Assembly: GCA_043228905.1 (NCBI GenBank)
Contig: JBHGNT010000008.1
Location: 19,158,001-19,222,000 of the forward strand
Reading direction: 5' to 3'
Length of the DNA: 64,000 bases
Source: Azolla caroliniana
Lineage: Eukaryota; Polypodiophyta
Position numbers and translations under genes: made by a program. Below are positions 59,401 to 64,000 of this stretch, piece by piece. The stretch's first letter is position 1. The number at the start of each line of letters is the position of its first letter. The notes under the pieces are model-generated. The model was not told the DNA's origin and did no database searches. It saw nothing but the letters and a program-made list of their open reading frames with translations.

Positions 59401-62400
59401 AGCTCAGTCATAATTTTGGTCTTCAGGTAAACAAGAAACTTGATGAAAAGCTTGTAAACTTGAAGGAAAAAAACAAAGCTGCTCAAATACGACTTGGTAC
59501 CAAGTATGCACTTCCTTTCCTGTTTTTGGGTTCACTCTCGAAAAACTTACTACAATTATTATGTAAATTCCTTTATAGTTAGAGAAATGCAACTTTTACT
59601 GTGCAAGATTTAAACGCACATACTAAGAACCTGTAGCATAAAAGATGATTCTATTTAACCATAACTAAGTTATAAGCATGTTTTTGATGACTTTGAGTGC
59701 GCACCATCCAGTTTCATTATACAGAAATGATGCAGGATTAAATTTATGTTGAACATTGGATACAAACCATGCATATCTGCCTACCTCAATCTCTAACTGT
59801 TGTGATGAAATTTGCAACTGCCCTACCACACTGCGCAGTGCATGCAATAGATGTATGTCCATATAAGATGGCCTGATGATGAATCCATCCTCCGATAAGC
59901 GTAAAAGTGTCTTACAGTGGCTCATCTTCCTACCAAATGATACTTTGGGGCTGATCCATGTTATATTGTTTTCCAAGTTAATAATATCAGTTTGGAATCA
60001 CTATATTATTTTCCATTTTGGTCATGTTTAGATGGGGACAATCCAAGTCAAATTGGAACAGAGGTAGTGCATTTAGGTTTAATACCGTGTGACTCGATTC
60101 ATCGTTGCATGAATGTCTCGATGTTCAACAAGTTGTTTTGATGACATAAGTGCCAACCTTAAGTACCTTCATTTAGGGAGCTCCCAAAGCTGTTGGATAC
60201 AGGTCACTCATTGGAGTAATGCCTTGATGATTAGGGTCTGCTCCTATATCTGCCCAGATTGTATCATGGAGCACCAACGTGTTGCTCCTTATCATGTGGG
60301 CAATCATTGAGACTAAAGGTTTCTCTAAATCTTTCCAATTATTTTCTTGTTAAGACATAGTCCCTACGTTTCAACTCCATGGAGAAGAGTTGGCGTCACA
60401 AGAAATAGACACAATTTAGTTCATGGCACTTGGAACTGCAAATGTGCAAATATCCACGAGAAAGTCGGGCACAAGCAGCCTCCAGGTAAGGAGAACCTAG
60501 GCCCTGTGAATGTTACTCTTAGGTAAGTGTAGGAGCATGTGTATGCTACCTTTTCCTCTCCCAAGAAGAATTCTGGTTCTGATCTTGTTACAAATGCTCG
60601 AGTGGTGTTAAACACCATCACTTTAGTTTGTCCATGATTATCGACAATGGTATGGTCTGTCCATCTGGTAGGGAAACCTTCACACATAACTCTATTAAAG
60701 ATGCGTAATAGCAATGGGAGCAAGGTGTCACAGGCATAGATAAAGTGCTCATCTACCAATCCATCATGATACCAGGGTTTGGTTTCAAGAGATTTCACGA
60801 ATGGAGTGCTTCTGCACGAGGGCTTGAAACATAGACCATACATAATCATCTGCATTGCTATCCATGTGAAGTGGTAGTCAGGGGAAATGGAAATAGATGC
60901 AGTGTAGGAACACAAATGGAATAGAGGCCCAATGGGGTAGATTGAGCTGGAGTAATGTGGAATGGAGGCCTAAGGAGGTAACTATGTCATACCTATTGTT
61001 GCTTGAATTGTACCTTTAACCATGTACTCTGAATTATTTGCTTGATTTGTTTGCTCATGAAGAGGTGTTGCATGACATTTTGCTCATGAAGAGTAGATGT
61101 GATTTGAAAACCTAGGTATTGCAATCATTCCTATAATAGGAATGCCATTAGGCTGCCACATGCAATTGGCCTTATATTTGTAATTGTAGTTTTTTTTCGC
61201 ATTTTTAATGGCTGCTTTTATCCCAAGATTTGTTTCCACAATTTTGCTGAAGTAACTTTAGTTCTAATTCCAAGTTTCTTAGGACATATAGTTTGAAGAA
61301 GATGACTAGATGACCTATGGAAATCAAGTGTAGTTTGTTGGACAAGTTATGAGAGAACTTCTCATTGTGCGTTAGCAATGTAGATGATATATTGTTCCAT
61401 GATTAGTTTAGTACAAAGGTGATTATTTTAGTACAATTGAAGGAGTTAACTATGATATAGATGGTTCTATACTTCGAATGATCGTTTGAAACAAGTTTGT
61501 TCTATTCTTATCTGTGTGGTTTTTCCTTTGAAAGTGGTAATTAGATCTTGATTGGTTGGTTGGTTGTGAAATTCATGTGACTGCTATGATTTTTTATTGT
61601 TAGAAATGGATTGCTGTGTAAAGCTGGTTGTCTATTGCAGGGAGGGCCAAGAACTTTCAACACGGGACATGCAAAAGATGGTGCAAGCATTACCTCAATA
61701 TCGTGATCAAATGGAAAAACTGAGTCTTCACATTGATGTAAGCTGAATTCCCAACTGCGGCCAATGGGCTCAAAGAGCATACATTAGAAAGAAAGAATCA
61801 TTTGAAAAAGATTTACAACTGTTGTATATGTCTATGGCTCTTCTACAAGTTATGCATGATCAACTTAAGATCTTGCATATCTTGAGTTAGGAATGTGTGA
61901 AGACATGCATGTGAGCTCATTGGACACACTTCCAGAAGTTTCTCTTTTATGTAGGCACATATCCTTTTGAAAGCATTTGATTTTCAACTAAAATAAATTA
62001 CACTGGTAGTCAAGGACGATATTCAAATATGAATTGCTAGATTGCATTAATATTTCGTTTGCTTTTCCCAGAAAGTGCTCATGTTTATGTGTATGTATGT
62101 GAGATAACCTTTGGCCAGGATTGAGTATCGCTTAGTATGTAATACAAGGTGCTCACTTTATTCCATCTGTACATATTTTTCTGCAGATAGCAACTAAGAT
62201 AAATGGCAAGATTGCAGAGTGTTTTTTACGTGATGTTGGCACCCTTGAACAAGACTTAGTATTTGGTGATGCTGGCAGCAAGGAGCTCCTGAATCTACTA
62301 ACAACAAAGGAGGTGCATTAGAACAAATATGACAGCCGAAATTGTTTTAGGTCTGTTTCCAGAAGCAGATATCTGACGACAACTTTATGTGCAGAACTTA

Positions 62401-63795
62401 ACCAAAGAGAACAAACTACGTTTGCTCATGATATATGCTGCCTCTCATCCAGAGAAGCTAGAACCTGCCAAAAGACTCCAGTGGATGAAGGTTTTGTGCT
62501 CTGCTGTCAGTTTTATGGCAATGTATTGTAATGTTAGATTGCAAAGATATAAATTTCGTACACAAACACAAAAGTATGAATGTATATCCATTATGGCAAT
62601 GTATTGTAAAGTCAGATTGCAAAGATCTAAATTTCTTAGACACATTAAAAGTATGAATGTATATCCACACATAAGCATGCCGTTTGATATATTTTTCATG
62701 TATAACACTCACTGCAGCTGGCAAGGCTTTCTGAGGATGATATGCGCCCTGTGGTAAATATGGAGTACATGGGCGTCTCTGTATCAAAGAAGCAGTCTGG
62801 AGGTTTCGCTTTGAAATTTGGGGGCAAGAAAGTAAGAATCCAAAGACTTCGATTTGTTTTTGCTGAAGATTAGGTGTATGTGAGCTTAATCCTCTGTTTA
62901 ATGGCACTGAAGAAACGAGGTATCAGAAAAGATCGGAATCAGGATGATGAAGAATATGACCTTTCCCGGTTTAGTCCTATTATCCAGGTATAAGAAAGTG
63001 CATAATCAATCACGTTTGTTTAATTTGTGCATAAATCCATAATTTGTACCCATGTGATAGTGCAATTGGAAATTGTCTTTAAATATAAATAGGAAGTGAT
63101 TGAAGATTTAGCCAATGGTGAACTGTCTAAGGAAGAATACCCTTATATGAAAGAACCCTCTGCAGCAGTGTTACAATCTATGGCAAGTGGCAGTGTCTCC
63201 CTGAGACTACCAACCTCAAATACAAAGCCAGCACAATCAATGAGAACTTCAAAACCTACTTCTACATGGGCCTCCAAGTTAAGACCTTCTGAAGATGGAT
63301 GTTCAAGGTATGTAAATTCCAACTCTCTGGATAAATTTGATTCTTTAAGTATTTCAGTGAATCATCATCAATGAGGCTTTCTCACAGTGACCCCAAAGTA
63401 ACTGGAAAGCGCATTTTTGTTTTTATGGTTGGTGGTGCCACACGCTCAGAGGTAAATTTGGGTTCTGCTTTCTTTGAAGACATCATTTAATTGGGCATGG
63501 GAATATCATGTATACGGATACAAAGGTTTGCACATGATTTAACCAAACAATTTTTTATTATTAATCACAGCTGAGGGCTGTGCACAAGCTTACAGGACGC
63601 CTAAAGAGGGAAGTGGTGCTTGGGACCACCAGCCTTGATGAACCTCATGAATTTCTGACGGTAACTTAAGTGTCCATTTTTGCATGTTTTGTTTTCCATT
63701 TTCTTTATACTAATGATATATGCTTGATGACTTTACAGAAACTTAAAGTGCTTAGTGTTCTTGACGAGATAGCATTGGACGATCTTCAGATTTAA
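50489..63795 (+). CDS. SEC1/Munc18 family protein, KEULE-type
   Basis: Twenty-one exons join in phase to 2028 nt (675 aa; Arabidopsis KEULE is 666 aa): 50489-50573, 51066-51121, 53994-54075, 57389-57467, 58095-58145, 58232-58328, 58462-58494, 58567-58695, 58770-58964, 59044-59127, 59234-59329, 59427-59503, 61641-61737, 62187-62312, 62395-62490, 62718-62831, 62913-62987, 63093-63307, 63358-63451, 63571-63660, 63739-63795. The start [11 protein letters not shown] resembles the Ser-rich family N-terminus. Hallmarks are [37 protein letters not shown] with [18 protein letters not shown] (from residue 270), [27 protein letters not shown] and [20 protein letters not shown]. Family knowledge: SM proteins bind syntaxin and drive SNARE assembly in secretion and cell-plate formation. 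Around residues 99-110 it diverges from KEULE ([11 protein letters not shown]). KEULE versus SEC1A/SEC1B cannot be decided here. No internal stops. Confidence 0.93.
50640..50870 (-). mobile_element. LINE 3'-region repeat (SEC1 intron 1)
   Basis: A GAAA run then tatattaacgtcttttaaga, ggccaaataagagattacat and cttgagtgttttcttgtctt, as at 18905. Ends near ggcacatgtgagaga. Non-coding. Confidence 0.55.
51735..52180. repeat. Intron 2 block also found in a copia remnant
   Basis: Nearly identical to 42967-43309 with about 100 bp of additional internal sequence (around 51830-51940). No coding sequence, no obvious terminal repeats or target duplication. Confidence 0.85.
52216..52600. repeat. Three tandem units of about 136 bp (SEC1 intron 2)
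   Basis: Units start at 52216, 52353 and 52488. Each contains ttctaaggtatacataccaa, tgatttggatgcttgttgga and cctcattatatgagg. High similarity suggests a fairly recent expansion. A 104-codon frame across it is coincidental. Confidence 0.9.
53020..53460. repeat. Diverged duplicate in SEC1 intron 2
   Basis: ccaacaca-atgct, taatgattaaaataaaagta, ttctagtttngaat and the ccaca/ctccata phrase occur in order at about 53030-53150 and 53330-53450. No gene recognised. Confidence 0.5.
54175..54490 (-). mobile_element. LINE 3'-region repeat (SEC1 intron 3)
   Basis: ttaacatcttttatgaggcc, cctataagaccaaacaagtg, then tctccaaagcgagagaagc and cataatggcctttatttgtc, in the same order as 18905-19290. Confidence 0.6.
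54535..56270 (-). mobile_element. LINE RT and C-terminal fragments (SEC1 intron 3)
   Basis: Two or three overlapping copies are recognisable on the minus strand. Tails with ggtcaaatatgacctatg occur near 54570, 54710 and 55910, preceded by TAGA-type microsatellites. RT pieces include [12 protein letters not shown] near 55640 and [20 protein letters not shown] near 55260, where the usual YADD is YIND. C-terminal debris lies near 54900-55130 and 55980-56240. Dead and antisense to SEC1. Confidence 0.72.
56340..57300 (-). mobile_element. Second LINE family, RT C-terminus (SEC1 intron 3)
   Basis: The minus-strand peptide includes [33 protein letters not shown] and [10 protein letters not shown] near 56840-57040, the RT thumb and connection region of a plant LINE. 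Related to 59780-60640 and 20040-20860. A TTTC microsatellite at 56375-56405 marks the 3' side. Confidence 0.7.
58358..58390 (+). pseudogene. Fossil duplicate of SEC1 exon 7
   Basis: This 33-nt block lies 104 bp upstream of the functional 33-nt exon 7 (58462-58494), with similar flanks on both sides. It still reads [11 protein letters not shown] in the exon frame, against [11 protein letters not shown] in exon 7. The acceptor AG has become GG and the donor GT has become GC, so it is probably skipped. Confidence 0.8.
59740..60920 (-). mobile_element. LINE fragment (SEC1 intron 12)
   Basis: On the minus strand [20 protein letters not shown], then [20 protein letters not shown] and [10 protein letters not shown] lie near 60490-60680, preceded by [12 protein letters not shown]. 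This joins the RT N-terminal side directly to the C-terminal side (internal deletion). The rest (59780-60400) matches 56400-56950 and 20040-20560. Antisense to SEC1. Confidence 0.75.
60921..61640 (+). other. Remainder of SEC1 intron 12, nothing recognised
   Basis: AT-rich intron sequence leading to the exon 13 acceptor. No repeat or coding signal recognised. Confidence 0.5.
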
Positions 63796-64000
63796 TATGA
63801 TCATCTGAGATGGAATTTTGGACTACCATATATCTTGACGAGATAGCACTGGACGATCTTCAGATTTAATATGATCGTCTGAGATGGAATTTTGGACTAG
63901 AACCATATATCTTGATGAGATAGCACAGGATGATCTTCAGATTTAATATGATCGTCTGAGATGGAATTTTGGATTAGAACCATATATCTTGATGAGATAG
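63760..64000 (+). repeat. Tandem array derived from the SEC1 last exon
   Basis: Units begin at 63760, 63834, 63911 and 63988 (74-77 bp). The first spans the last 12 codons and stop of SEC1 plus 38 bp. The later ones repeat cttgaygagatagcac, ggatgatcttcagatttaat and ctgagatggaattttgga in the 3' flank. The array runs off the window end. Confidence 0.93.

Overview
The window is nuclear DNA of a land plant. Three intron-containing protein genes lie on the + strand, all conserved in plants, and most of the remaining sequence is decayed retrotransposon with many microsatellites. None of the three genes is a single long open frame; each was rebuilt from short exons using splice-site phase and recalled family sequences. 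The divergent SEC1 protein and the LINE/Ty3 repertoire make a fern or other non-flowering vascular plant conceivable, but the sequence alone does not prove it.

Layout. 1-780: LTR and LINE remnants and a TATG microsatellite. 844-4055: a two-exon LYR-motif gene (LYRM2-like, 89 aa) whose 2.9-kb intron is filled by an antisense LINE. 4056-8060: intergenic repeats (a 105-bp triplicate, an 18-C run, a perfect 26-bp inverted repeat, a CCGGTT-rich block, a MITE-like element). 8324-26006: RIC1, 23 exons, 1138 aa, apparently intact, with copia and LINE debris in introns 1, 13, 18 and 20. 26007-30225: intergenic sequence with old Ty3 fragments. 30226-40159: a structurally complete 9.9-kb Ty3/gypsy element with 441-bp LTRs, a 5-bp target duplication and an additional roughly 980-codon coiled-coil ORF after integrase. 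40160-43780: the interrupted older elements and a scrambled antisense copia. 43782-47917: a second, truncated Ty3 element with LTR, tRNA-Met-type primer site, gag, protease and half of RT. 47925-49400: antisense Ty3 pieces. 49410-50488: presumed SEC1 promoter and leader. 50489-63795: SEC1/KEULE-type gene, 21 exons, 675 aa, apparently intact. 63760-64000: a tandem array copied from its last exon.

Functions. RIC1 is a subunit of the Ric1-Rgp1 exchange factor for RAB6-type GTPases at the Golgi. SEC1/KEULE is an SM protein that controls syntaxin/SNARE assembly at the plasma membrane and cell plate. Their adjacency looks coincidental: tens of kilobases of retroelements separate them and both face the same way. 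The LYR protein belongs to a family of small mitochondrial matrix proteins that bind acyl carrier protein.

Most unusual items: the extra ORF of the Ty3 element; a fossil duplicate of SEC1 micro-exon 7 with both splice signals mutated; a SEC1-intron-2 block that reappears inside a copia remnant; the SEC1 terminal-exon tandem array; and a duplicated SEC1 5' flank.
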